Source: an uncultured Butyrivibrio sp.
GTDB taxonomy: Bacteria > Bacillota > Clostridia > Lachnospirales > Lachnospiraceae
Length of the DNA stretch: 25,851 nt
Assembly: GCF_947169445.1 (NCBI RefSeq)
Contig: NZ_CAMVPU010000051.1
Coordinates: 1 to 25,851, forward strand
Direction: 5' to 3'
Below the pieces are notes generated by a model that searched no databases, was not told where the DNA came from, and worked only from the letters and a program-made list of their open reading frames with translations. A program made the position numbers and the translations under genes. Positions within the stretch are counted from its first letter, which is position 1. Each line of letters starts with the position of its first letter. This document shows, in pieces, positions 14,324-22,793 of this stretch.

Positions 14324-15949
14324 ATGGCAAAGACAATTAAGTACGGCGCTGACGCCCGCACATCCATGGTAGAAGGCGTTAATAAGCTTGCAGATACAGT
14401 TAGAGTTACACTTGGACCAAAAGGAAGAAACGTAGTTCTTGACAAGTCCTATGGTGCACCTACAATCACAAACGATGGTGTTACAATTGCTAAAGAGATC
14501 GAGCTTGAGGATGCTTATGAGAACATGGGCGCTCAGCTTGTAAAAGAAGTTGCTACAAAGACAAATGACGTAGCAGGTGATGGTACAACAACAGCTACAG
14601 TTCTTGCACAGGCTATGATCAATGAAGGTGTTAAGAACCTTGCTGCTGGTGCTAACCCAATCGTTCTTAGAAAAGGTATGAAGAAGGCTACAGATGCAGC
14701 TGTTGCTTCTATCAGCAAGATGGCTACAAAGGTTAAGGGCAAAGAGCAGATCATGAGAGTTGCAGCTGTTTCATCAGGTGATGATGAAGTCGGACAGATG
14801 ATCGCAGATGCTATGGAGAAGGTTTCTAACGATGGCGTTATCACTATCGAAGAGTCCAAGACAATGCAGACTGAGCTTGACCTTGTAGAAGGTATGCAGT
14901 TTGACAGAGGATATATCTCAGCTTACATGGCTACAGATATGGACAAGATGGAAGCTACTTTAGAAGATCCATTCATCCTTATTACAGATAAGAAGATTTC
15001 CAACATCCAGGATATCCTTCCACTTCTTGAGCAGATCGTTAAGACTGGTTCTAAGCTTCTTATTATTGCTGAGGATGTTGACGGTGAGGCCCTTACAACA
15101 CTTATCGTTAATAAGCTTCGTGGTACCTTCAATGTTGTAGCTGTTAAGGCTCCTGGTTATGGCGATCGCAGAAAGGCTATGCTTGAGGATATCGCTATTC
15201 TTACAGGTGGTAAGGTTATTTCTTCTGACCTTGGCCTTGAGCTTAAGGATACAACAATGGATGACCTTGGACGTGCTAAGAGCGTTAAGGTTGAGAAGGA
15301 AAAGACAACTATCGTAGATGGTCTTGGCAAGAAGGATGAAATCAAGGCAAGAGTAGCACAGATCAAGAAACAGATCGAAGATACAACATCTGATTTCGAT
15401 AGAGAAAAGCTTCAGGAGAGACTTGCTAAGCTGGCTGGCGGTGTTGCAGTTATCAGAGTAGGTGCTGCTACAGAGACAGAGATGAAGGAAGCTAAGTACA
15501 GAATGGAAGATGCTCTTAACGCTACAAGAGCTGCTGTAGAAGAAGGTATCATCTTCGGTGGTGGTAGCGCATACATCCACGCTTCCAAGGAAGTTGCAAA
15601 GGTTGCAGATACACTTGAAGGCGATGAGAAGACAGGTGCTAAGGTTGTTCTTAAGGCTCTTGAGGCTCCTTTATTCCACATTGCTAACAATGCAGGTCTT
15701 GATGGATCAGTTATCGTTAACAAGGTTAAGGAATCTAAGCAGGGCGTAGGCTTCAATGCTTATACAGAAGAGTATGTTGACATGGTTAAAGACGGAATCA
15801 TCGATCCTGCCAAGGTTACAAGATCAGCTCTTCAGAATGCTACTTCAGTTGCATCAAGCTTCCTCACAACAGAGGCTGCTGTAGCAACAGTTAAAGAGCC
15901 AGTTCCTCCAATGCCAGCAGGCGGTGCAGGAATGGGCGGCATGATGTAA
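14324..15949 (+). CDS. groEL: Chaperonin GroEL
   Basis: The 541-residue protein is a complete type I chaperonin subunit. It starts MAKTIKYGADART and carries VTLGPKGRNVVLDK, the ATP-binding DGTTTATVLA, the apical domain, and a C-terminal Gly/Met tail (GGAGMGGMM). It forms the double-ring folding chamber with GroES. The ATG at 14324 follows GGAGG; an upstream in-frame ATG at 14288 would add 12 residues absent from the family. Codon use is strongly biased as in highly expressed genes. It ends in a strong terminator, making groES-groEL a two-gene HrcA operon. Confidence 0.99.
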   Translation: MAKTIKYGADARTSMVEGVNKLADTVRVTLGPKGRNVVLDKSYGAPTITNDGVTIAKEIELEDAYENMGAQLVKEVATKTNDVAGDGTTTATVLAQAMINEGVKNLAAGANPIVLRKGMKKATDAAVASISKMATKVKGKEQIMRVAAVSSGDDEVGQMIADAMEKVSNDGVITIEESKTMQTELDLVEGMQFDRGYISAYMATDMDKMEATLEDPFILITDKKISNIQDILPLLEQIVKTGSKLLIIAEDVDGEALTTLIVNKLRGTFNVVAVKAPGYGDRRKAMLEDIAILTGGKVISSDLGLELKDTTMDDLGRAKSVKVEKEKTTIVDGLGKKDEIKARVAQIKKQIEDTTSDFDREKLQERLAKLAGGVAVIRVGAATETEMKEAKYRMEDALNATRAAVEEGIIFGGGSAYIHASKEVAKVADTLEGDEKTGAKVVLKALEAPLFHIANNAGLDGSVIVNKVKESKQGVGFNAYTEEYVDMVKDGIIDPAKVTRSALQNATSVASSFLTTEAAVATVKEPVPPMPAGGAGMGGMM

Positions 15950-15968
15950 TTTAATAAAGCTGTTTTAG

Positions 15969-16001
15969 GCGGTCAGGATAATTTTCCTGACCGCTTTTTT
16001 T
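15969..16001 (+). terminator. Rho-independent terminator after groEL
   Basis: GCGGTCAGGA (15969-15978) pairs perfectly with TCCTGACCGC (15985-15994) around a 6-base loop, followed by seven T. Confidence 0.95.
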
Positions 16002-16026
16002 ACTGTTCACTCGCTTTTTCTATATC

Positions 16027-16056
16027 TTGCGTTTTCCCCAAAAAGAGTTATATAAT
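16027..16056 (+). promoter_or_regulatory. Probable promoter of the MMPL/GLUG operon
   Basis: TTGCGT (16027-16032) and TATAAT (16051-16056) are separated by 18 bases. Two further TATAAT copies (16056-16061, 16081-16086) follow, so the exact start is uncertain. Confidence 0.5.
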
Positions 16057-16123
16057 ATAATGTGTATGTTTATTATGCTTTATAATAAAAAAGTTTCGTT
16101 GACTCTAGGGGGATGAGGGGAAA

Positions 16124-18577
16124 ATGGAGAATAAAGATTCTAAAGGCGGATCTAGCTTTATGCTTAAGATCTGCGCTTTCATTGTCGATAAGCGCAATCT
16201 TTTCTTCTTGATTTATGCTATTCTTGCGATTTTTTCAGCAGTTTCACGTAATTGGGTTGGAGTAGAAAATCAGCTATCCGAATACTTGCCGGCTACAAGT
16301 GAGACCAGGCTTGGACTTGATCTGATGAAAGAGCAGTTTACCACCTACGGCTCTGTTAAAGCCATGGTTGCAAACATATCTTATGAACAGGCCCTTGATA
16401 TACAAAAAGAACTTGAAAAGGTCGATGGTGTTTTTTCTGTTGATGTTGATGATACAGAGAAACACTATACTAATGGTTCAGCTCTTTTTAACATCACCTT
16501 TGATTATGACGAGAGGGATGATCAGTGTCTTGTACTTCTGGATCAGATGAGAGAGTACTTTGCTGATTACGATTCCTATTTATCTACAACTCTTGGAGAT
16601 ACTCAGTCTGAACTTATCAATAAGGAAATGTCTGTAATTTCCATTATTGTTGTTATAGTCGTTGTGGCGGTGCTGCTTCTTACTTCACAGGCATATGCCG
16701 AAGTTCCTATTCTTCTTATAACTTTTGGAAGTGCAGCTCTGGTTCAAATGGGAACCAATTTCCTTCTTGGAACAATTTCTTTTGTATCAGATTCCGTTAC
16801 TATTGTGCTTCAGCTGGCACTTTCTGTTGACTATGCAGTTATTTTCCTTAACAGGTATAAGGAGGAACACGTACAGCTCCCTCCACGTGAAGCCTGTATC
16901 ATTGCGTTGTCTAAATCTATTCCTGAAATATGTGGAAGTTCACTGACTACAATAGGTGGTCTTATAGCTATGCTTTTCATGCAGTTTGGTATTGGCTCAG
17001 ATATGGGTATAGTACTGATCAAGGCTATTCTCCTTAGCCTTATGTCAGTATTTTTGCTGATGCCCGGTGTTATCATGCTTTTTGCCGGACTTATGGAAAA
17101 GACCAAGCATAAGAACTTCATTCCTAATATCCCTTTTGTCGGTAAATTTGCCTATTACACAAGATATTTAATTGCTCCTTTGTTTGTGGTTGCGATTATT
17201 GTGGCCAACAGAATATCTTCAAAAACACCCTATGTTTACGGATATACCAAGATTACGCCGCCTCTTACCAATGAGGTTCAGGCTGCTGAAAATATGCAGA
17301 ATGATAACTTTAAATCCGATAATATGGTGGCTCTTGTTTTTCCTTCAGGTGACTATGAAAAAGAAAAAGCACTTATAAGTGATCTTATGATGAATGGAAA
17401 TGTTTCATCAGTTACCGGTCTTGCCAATACGGAAGCTATGAATGGATATACGCTTACAGATAAGCTGTCACCTAGACAGTTTTCTGAGCTTATCAATATA
17501 GACTTTGAGGTGGCTGAGCTTGTTTATGCTGCGTATGCTGTTAATGATGAGGATTATGCCAAGGCTGTAAATGGACTTGCCAATTATAAGGTTCCTCTTA
17601 TTGATATGTTTATGTTCATTTACCAGGAAGTTAAGGATGGCTATGTAACCCTTGATGATGATCTGATGGAGACTCTTGAAAATGCCAACAAGATGATGAA
17701 TTTTGCTAAAAAGCAGCTTCAGGGCGAGGAGTATTCCAGAGTTTTGGTATATCTCAACCTTCCTGAAGAGTCAGATGAGACCTTCGCTTTTATTGATACG
17801 CTCCACAGGATTACAGAGAAACACTATCCGGCAGACAAGATTTATGTGGTGGGCGAATCCGTCAGCCAATACGATCTTAAAAAGTGCTTTTCACGTGATA
17901 ACACCGTTACCAGTGTTATTTCGATTCTGGCCGTATTGGTGGTTCTTCTTTTCACCTTTAAGTCAGCAGGTATGCCTGTTCTTCTTATTGCAGTTATTCA
18001 GGGATGTATCTGGATTAACTTCTCTGTACCGGCAATTGAGCATGACAATCTCTTTTTCCTGGGGTATCTGATTGTTAGTTCTATTCAGATGGGTGCCAAT
18101 ATCGACTATGCAATCGTTATTGCAGGCCGTTATACGGAACTTAGAGCAACTATGGGCAAAAAAGATGCAATCATCAATACCATGAATCTGTCATTCCCGA
18201 CGATCATTACCTCCGGAACCATGCTTGCTGTTGCCGGAACTCTTATTGGTAACATGACTTCTGATTGCGCTATTTATGGTATTGGAAAATGTCTTGGACG
18301 AGGGACAATCATTTCCATCATAATCACTATGTTTGTGCTTCCTCAGATTCTTCTTGTTGGTGATAAGATCATTGAGCTTACTGCTTTTGTTATGAACGTT
18401 CCTATTCAGACCAAGCAATTGTCCGGCACAATGCGTATTGATGGATATGTCAGAGGTCGAATTGAGGGTAATGTAACCGGTGTGGTAAATGCCGTAGTAA
18501 GAGGTAATGTCAGCGCGTACATTGAGAATAACAATGTACAGCTTTTGGAAGAAAATGCAGAAGGGGAGGACATCTGA
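16124..18577 (+). CDS. MMPL/RND family transporter with bactofilin-like C-terminal tail
   Basis: The 817-residue protein has the two-fold RND layout: a membrane helix near 25-45, an extracytoplasmic loop, a helix bundle (about 170-320), a second extracytoplasmic domain (about 365-600) and a second bundle (about 605-755). Each half has the expected intramembrane acidic site: SVDYAVIFLNRY (Asp236) and NIDYAIVIAGRY (Asp661), consistent with proton-driven transport as in MmpL proteins. The last 59 residues are unusual: 767-799 reads SGTMRIDGYVRGRIEGN... with short G-x-(V/I)-x-G-x-(V/I) units like a bactofilin beta-helix, then an acidic end. The ATG at 16124 follows GAGGGGAAA. One base separates its stop from the GLUG-protein ATG, so the two are translationally coupled. 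Substrate unknown; lipid or envelope polymer export is plausible. Confidence 0.88.
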   Translation: MENKDSKGGSSFMLKICAFIVDKRNLFFLIYAILAIFSAVSRNWVGVENQLSEYLPATSETRLGLDLMKEQFTTYGSVKAMVANISYEQALDIQKELEKVDGVFSVDVDDTEKHYTNGSALFNITFDYDERDDQCLVLLDQMREYFADYDSYLSTTLGDTQSELINKEMSVISIIVVIVVVAVLLLTSQAYAEVPILLITFGSAALVQMGTNFLLGTISFVSDSVTIVLQLALSVDYAVIFLNRYKEEHVQLPPREACIIALSKSIPEICGSSLTTIGGLIAMLFMQFGIGSDMGIVLIKAILLSLMSVFLLMPGVIMLFAGLMEKTKHKNFIPNIPFVGKFAYYTRYLIAPLFVVAIIVANRISSKTPYVYGYTKITPPLTNEVQAAENMQNDNFKSDNMVALVFPSGDYEKEKALISDLMMNGNVSSVTGLANTEAMNGYTLTDKLSPRQFSELINIDFEVAELVYAAYAVNDEDYAKAVNGLANYKVPLIDMFMFIYQEVKDGYVTLDDDLMETLENANKMMNFAKKQLQGEEYSRVLVYLNLPEESDETFAFIDTLHRITEKHYPADKIYVVGESVSQYDLKKCFSRDNTVTSVISILAVLVVLLFTFKSAGMPVLLIAVIQGCIWINFSVPAIEHDNLFFLGYLIVSSIQMGANIDYAIVIAGRYTELRATMGKKDAIINTMNLSFPTIITSGTMLAVAGTLIGNMTSDCAIYGIGKCLGRGTIISIIITMFVLPQILLVGDKIIELTAFVMNVPIQTKQLSGTMRIDGYVRGRIEGNVTGVVNAVVRGNVSAYIENNNVQLLEENAEGEDI

Positions 18578-18578
18578 T

Positions 18579-21500
18579 ATGAAAAAGAAAATGATGGCGG
18601 TTCTCCTTGGACTTACGATTCTCACATGCTTTTCAACAACAGCTTTTGCTGATGTCAGTGAAACACAGACAGAAAATAAGGCTATTAGCACAGCTCTTGT
18701 TGGCGATGTAACAACTGCCAAACAGGAAGATGCAAAAGGAGAGGTTACTGATGTTGATGCTGATATAAGAGAGAGCGTATCAGCTGAGATTCCTGAGGAA
18801 TGGGAAGAAATCCTTATTTCTACACCGGATGATCTTGTTAAATTAGCTGATGATTGTAAGCTGGATATCTGGAGTGTTAATAAAAAAATTGTTCTTACGC
18901 AGGATATTTCTCTTATCGGTAAGAATTTTAAAGGTATCCCTACCTTTGGCGGTATATTCGATGGCCAGGGTCATACTATTAGTGATGCCAATATTGTGAA
19001 TGGAATTTCCTATACAGGTCTTTTTTGCCATATTCAAAAGACCGGACTTGTTCAGAATCTGAATGTTTCAGGGTCAGTCAGTCCAACCGGAGATCAGACC
19101 TTTGTGGGCGGAATTGCCGGAAGTAATGCCGGTCTTATCATAGACTGCAATTTTAAAGGCGTTGTGTCCGGCAAGGATTATGTTGGCGGCATTGTTGGAA
19201 TGAATGAACTTACCGGTGTCATAAATGAATGTAATTCAGAAGGCTATATTCATGGCATTCATTTTACTGGCGGAATTGCCGGAGAGAACATGGGCGACAT
19301 TGTCAGCTGTATGAATAAGGCGGATGTTAATACCACCAATGAGGATACCAAGATTTCTTTGGAAGCAATGACCAATGTTACAAATATTCTTAGCTATATC
19401 AAGAATAATGATTCTAAGCCTGAGGAGGCCAATGCAGATACTACAATTTCTGACGCGGGTGGAATTGCGGGTCTTTCCATAGGTATAATTTCCAAGTGCA
19501 TTAATAATGGCGATATTGGATATGAACATGTGGGATATAACGTTGGTGGCATAGTGGGAAGACAGTCAGGCTATGTTCTTGCCTGCAGTAATAATGCCAA
19601 AATCCAGGGTAGAAAAGATGTGGCAGGTATAGTCGGTCAGGCTGAACCTTATATTACTGTTGACTTAAGCGCTGATATTGCTTATCAGTTGTCAGAGGCT
19701 ATCAGTAAGCTACATGATATTGTTACTGTAACATTAAGCGATGCCAAAAGTCAGTCCAATATCATTACAAGCAGACTGTCCACAATTCAGCAGTTTACTT
19801 CCGGTGCTATTGATGATGTGCGCTATCTGTCTGATGGAACAATAGATTATGCAAATGGTGTTTCTGGGGCTGCTACAGAGGCGTTTTCAAGAATTGATTA
19901 TATTATGGATGAGGCGTCTAAAAAAGATGGACTCATGGATCAGACTAATTATGCCATTGATAATGCACATCAATCTGCGGATGAGATCAAGAAAGCAGTA
20001 AATGATATCGATATAGAAAAATATCTTACTGACAGTGAAAGAACTGATTATAGCAATGCCAAGAAGATAATAAACAGTTCTTCAGAGCAGTATAAGATTA
20101 ATTACGAAAAAGCTTACAGAGGCTATTATAACCACGAAATTGCTGATGAGGTTAATAAACTGACATCCGGAAGTAAGTATCAGGATCTTGTTTATCAGTT
20201 TGAAAATGGGACCATACTTAGAAAGGGAGATTACAATAACAATACAAGAAAGTGGAATATTAAGAGTATTGTTGAGGATGATCTGAAATCCAAGAACGGT
20301 ATATATAACGAACATGAAATCCTGACAAAGGGTACATGGTATCATGAGGCTGATGATGGATCTCTTTTACCATTCCCTCAGGATAATGATGATGATTCAA
20401 CACTTTTTAAAAATGCGTCAGCAGATGCAGCCAAGGATGCTGAAAGTATATCAAATGATCTTTATCAGAGCCCTTTAAATAACGGAAATGACATGAAGAC
20501 AGATATGGCTTATGCAGCTGCTGTCTATACTGAAATCACTTCCAGACATCTGGATGAGATGACTGATGCGGTCAGAACTGACGCCACAAAGGGAATAAAT
20601 GAGCTTGGAGAAGCTGCCGATAATCTAAGGACTGCAGGCGGTCAGACCAAGGATATTATAAGTAATCTGGCAGGGAGGTCTGACATTACATTCCCGCAAT
20701 TTAGCGCTGATTACAAGGCACATTCCACAAGTCTTGCCAATAATCTGCAGGGAATGAACGACAATTTTGGTCTACTTAATCAGGAAGTTAATAATGCCAA
20801 TGGTGTTCTGATTGATGATCTTCAGTCGATGGCGGATCAGTTTAATACGATCATGATGCTCTACACGGATGCTATTGATGGTGTTCTGGATGCTGATTAT
20901 ACAACGGCTTATGAGGATGTTTCCCTGGAAGAGGCTGAGAAATGCATGGATGCCACCATCGACAAGTGCCGTAATTTCGGCAAGGTTGAGGGCGATATCA
21001 ATGCAGCCGGAATAGCCGGAACAATGGCTATTGAATATGATTTTGATCTTGAGAGTGATATTACTGGAATCAAGGATGCCAAGCTCAATACTTCTTATAT
21101 AACGAAGTGTGTTCTTCGAGATAACAAGAATTTCGGAGAAATAGTTGGTGAAAAGAACTATGTGGGTGGTATCTGCGGTCTTCAGGAGATGGGTACTATT
21201 TTAGGAGGAGGTAACTACGCGAACATTACTTCATCATCAGGAGAGTATGTAGGCGGTGTTGTTGGTTCATCTCTTTCATATGTCGTAAGTTCTTTTTCCA
21301 GAGGAATCATGAAGTGTGAGAGCTATGCAGGCGGTATTGCAGGAGATGGGCTTAATATCAGAAACTGCTTCGCACTTGTCGATATCACCGGAGCTACTAA
21401 CTGGTATGGGGCAATTGCCGGTCACATAGGAGAGAAGGGCGAAGTAAGAAATAACTTCTTTGTAAGTGATACTCTTGCCGGAATAGATAGAATAAGCTAT

Positions 21501-22571
21501 GCGAAGAAGGCAGAGCCTGTGAGCTATTCTGATGCTGAGCAGATAAATGTATTTAATGAAGAAGTAAGGGAAGTGCCTTACGAATTCAGTTACCTGAATG
21601 TCTCCTTTATGCTCGATGATGAGGATAAAGATGAAAAGACTTTTTTGGTCAAGGAGAGACGAAACTACGGAGAGAAGCTATCTGTTAAGGATTATCCTCA
21701 GGTTCCGGAAAAGAAAGGCTTCTATGTGACCTGGGATATTGAAGAGGTTGATAGCCTGGAAACAGATATGATCATCACTGCCAGGTACAACAGGTATCTG
21801 ACTACTCTGGCTGAATATGATGTTAATAATGAAAATTTCCAGTCGCAGCTTCTGGTGGATGGAGAGTTTAAAGAAGGCGACAAGCTGGAAGTAACAAGGG
21901 AGCAAATTATATCATTAAACGATACTGATAGGCTGACAGAAATGATACAAGAGAAGGGGGCTTTTGAATCTGTTCATCTTGTTATTCCGGATGACGGGAA
22001 CAATGTACATCAGCTTAGATATAAACCTAATAATAAATTCTATGAATTAAATAAGAACTTTACATTGTTTGAAAAAGAAGGGGATGAACAGATTATCCTT
22101 GCATCGACTGGAACGATGGGCAAGTATAAGACCTACGATATAGAAGGAAATGACGTCACATTCTACATAACCTATGAAGGAATCAAAGTTCAGGCCTATA
22201 AGTATTTTGCTATAGTTATTGCAGTTGTCGTAGTATTTATTATTTTAGTGATACTTACTATTATCAGCGCCCATAGGCATGGCAGACGACTCCCAAAGCT
22301 CTTCAACAAAATTAAGAAGAATGTATCTGAAAAGATTGAGAGCAAGGAGCAGTTGTTCTACAATGAGGATCAGGAGAAGGATGATGTAAGTAAAAAGGAA
22401 CATCCTGATGCTGCGGAAAAAGTTGATGAGGATGTAGAAGGTGCTACTGATTCATCAGATGATAATGCGGATTTAGATGCAGAGCCTGCTGCCGAAAATG
22501 ATACAGTAAAACAACAGGAAAAGGCAGACAAAAAGAAGCAAAAGAAGGATAAGAAAAAGAATAAAAAATAA
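18579..22571 (+). CDS. Large secreted, membrane-anchored GLUG-repeat protein, function unknown
   Basis: The 1330-residue protein begins with a signal peptide (1-24, cleavage after TAFA). Residues 120-355 hold GLUG-type beta-repeats (FDGQGHTI, TFVGGIAGSNAGLI, DYVGGIVGMNELTG, TGGIAGENMGDI, VGGIVGRQSGYV). About 365-780 is polar and mostly helical, likely coiled coil. A second GLUG block spans about 788-960 (YVGGICG, EYVGGVVGSS, YAGGIAGDG). About 1015-1080 resembles a Listeria-Bacteroides/InlB-B type repeat (RNYGEKLSV... GFYVTWD... TARYN). One helix (about 1209-1232) anchors the C-terminus, leaving a roughly 98-residue cytoplasmic tail very rich in Lys, Asp and Glu. The ATG at 18579 follows GGGGAGGA inside the end of the MMPL gene. 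It probably works at the cell surface with the transporter. Confidence 0.85.
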   Translation: MKKKMMAVLLGLTILTCFSTTAFADVSETQTENKAISTALVGDVTTAKQEDAKGEVTDVDADIRESVSAEIPEEWEEILISTPDDLVKLADDCKLDIWSVNKKIVLTQDISLIGKNFKGIPTFGGIFDGQGHTISDANIVNGISYTGLFCHIQKTGLVQNLNVSGSVSPTGDQTFVGGIAGSNAGLIIDCNFKGVVSGKDYVGGIVGMNELTGVINECNSEGYIHGIHFTGGIAGENMGDIVSCMNKADVNTTNEDTKISLEAMTNVTNILSYIKNNDSKPEEANADTTISDAGGIAGLSIGIISKCINNGDIGYEHVGYNVGGIVGRQSGYVLACSNNAKIQGRKDVAGIVGQAEPYITVDLSADIAYQLSEAISKLHDIVTVTLSDAKSQSNIITSRLSTIQQFTSGAIDDVRYLSDGTIDYANGVSGAATEAFSRIDYIMDEASKKDGLMDQTNYAIDNAHQSADEIKKAVNDIDIEKYLTDSERTDYSNAKKIINSSSEQYKINYEKAYRGYYNHEIADEVNKLTSGSKYQDLVYQFENGTILRKGDYNNNTRKWNIKSIVEDDLKSKNGIYNEHEILTKGTWYHEADDGSLLPFPQDNDDDSTLFKNASADAAKDAESISNDLYQSPLNNGNDMKTDMAYAAAVYTEITSRHLDEMTDAVRTDATKGINELGEAADNLRTAGGQTKDIISNLAGRSDITFPQFSADYKAHSTSLANNLQGMNDNFGLLNQEVNNANGVLIDDLQSMADQFNTIMMLYTDAIDGVLDADYTTAYEDVSLEEAEKCMDATIDKCRNFGKVEGDINAAGIAGTMAIEYDFDLESDITGIKDAKLNTSYITKCVLRDNKNFGEIVGEKNYVGGICGLQEMGTILGGGNYANITSSSGEYVGGVVGSSLSYVVSSFSRGIMKCESYAGGIAGDGLNIRNCFALVDITGATNWYGAIAGHIGEKGEVRNNFFVSDTLAGIDRISYAKKAEPVSYSDAEQINVFNEEVREVPYEFSYLNVSFMLDDEDKDEKTFLVKERRNYGEKLSVKDYPQVPEKKGFYVTWDIEEVDSLETDMIITARYNRYLTTLAEYDVNNENFQSQLLVDGEFKEGDKLEVTREQIISLNDTDRLTEMIQEKGAFESVHLVIPDDGNNVHQLRYKPNNKFYELNKNFTLFEKEGDEQIILASTGTMGKYKTYDIEGNDVTFYITYEGIKVQAYKYFAIVIAVVVVFIILVILTIISAHRHGRRLPKLFNKIKKNVSEKIESKEQLFYNEDQEKDDVSKKEHPDAAEKVDEDVEGATDSSDDNADLDAEPAAENDTVKQQEKADKKKQKKDKKKNKK

Positions 22572-22601
22572 TTTGGATTTTTAGCATATTTTAAGTAACT
22601 T

Positions 22602-22629
22602 TTGCTTTTATATTAGGAAGTTTTATAGT
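22602..22629 (+). promoter_or_regulatory. Probable promoter of the polyamine operon
   Basis: TTGCTT (22602-22607) and TATAGT (22624-22629) are separated by 16 bases. The transcript would start near 22636, giving a leader of about 158 bases. No clear terminator separates it from the GLUG gene, so readthrough is possible. Confidence 0.5.
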
Positions 22630-22663
22630 ATTATTACATTACTGTGAAATAAGATTAACAAGG

Positions 22664-22773
22664 GGGGTAGCATGTCGCAAGGCATGCCACTCCTTTAGTT
22701 GTGTAGAGAGTTTTTTGTTTTTATGACTCTTTATATGTTTATAGGGTGTTTTTGTCTGGTTGTTGGAGCACCC
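22664..22773 (+). promoter_or_regulatory. Structured 5' leader of the polyamine operon
   Basis: Three successive hairpins are possible: GGGGTaGCATG with CATGCcACtCC (22664-22693), AGAGT with ACTCT (22707-22730), and GGGTG with CACCC (22744-22773). An eight-codon ORF, MSQGMPLL (22671-22697), begins 3 bases after a GGGGGG run. The design would fit leader-based control of polyamine genes, but I could not match a known RNA family. Confidence 0.4.
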
Positions 22774-22793
22774 GTATTTGGGAGGATAGTTAA

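Noticed and set aside
14960..15580. 206-codon minus-strand ORF opposite groEL
   Set aside because: It is fully inside groEL on the other strand, cysteine- and serine-rich without family features, and has no independent promoter or ribosome binding site; it arises from codon bias.
18191..18721. 176-codon minus-strand ORF at the MMPL/GLUG junction
   Set aside because: It overlaps two well-supported coding regions and has no family features.
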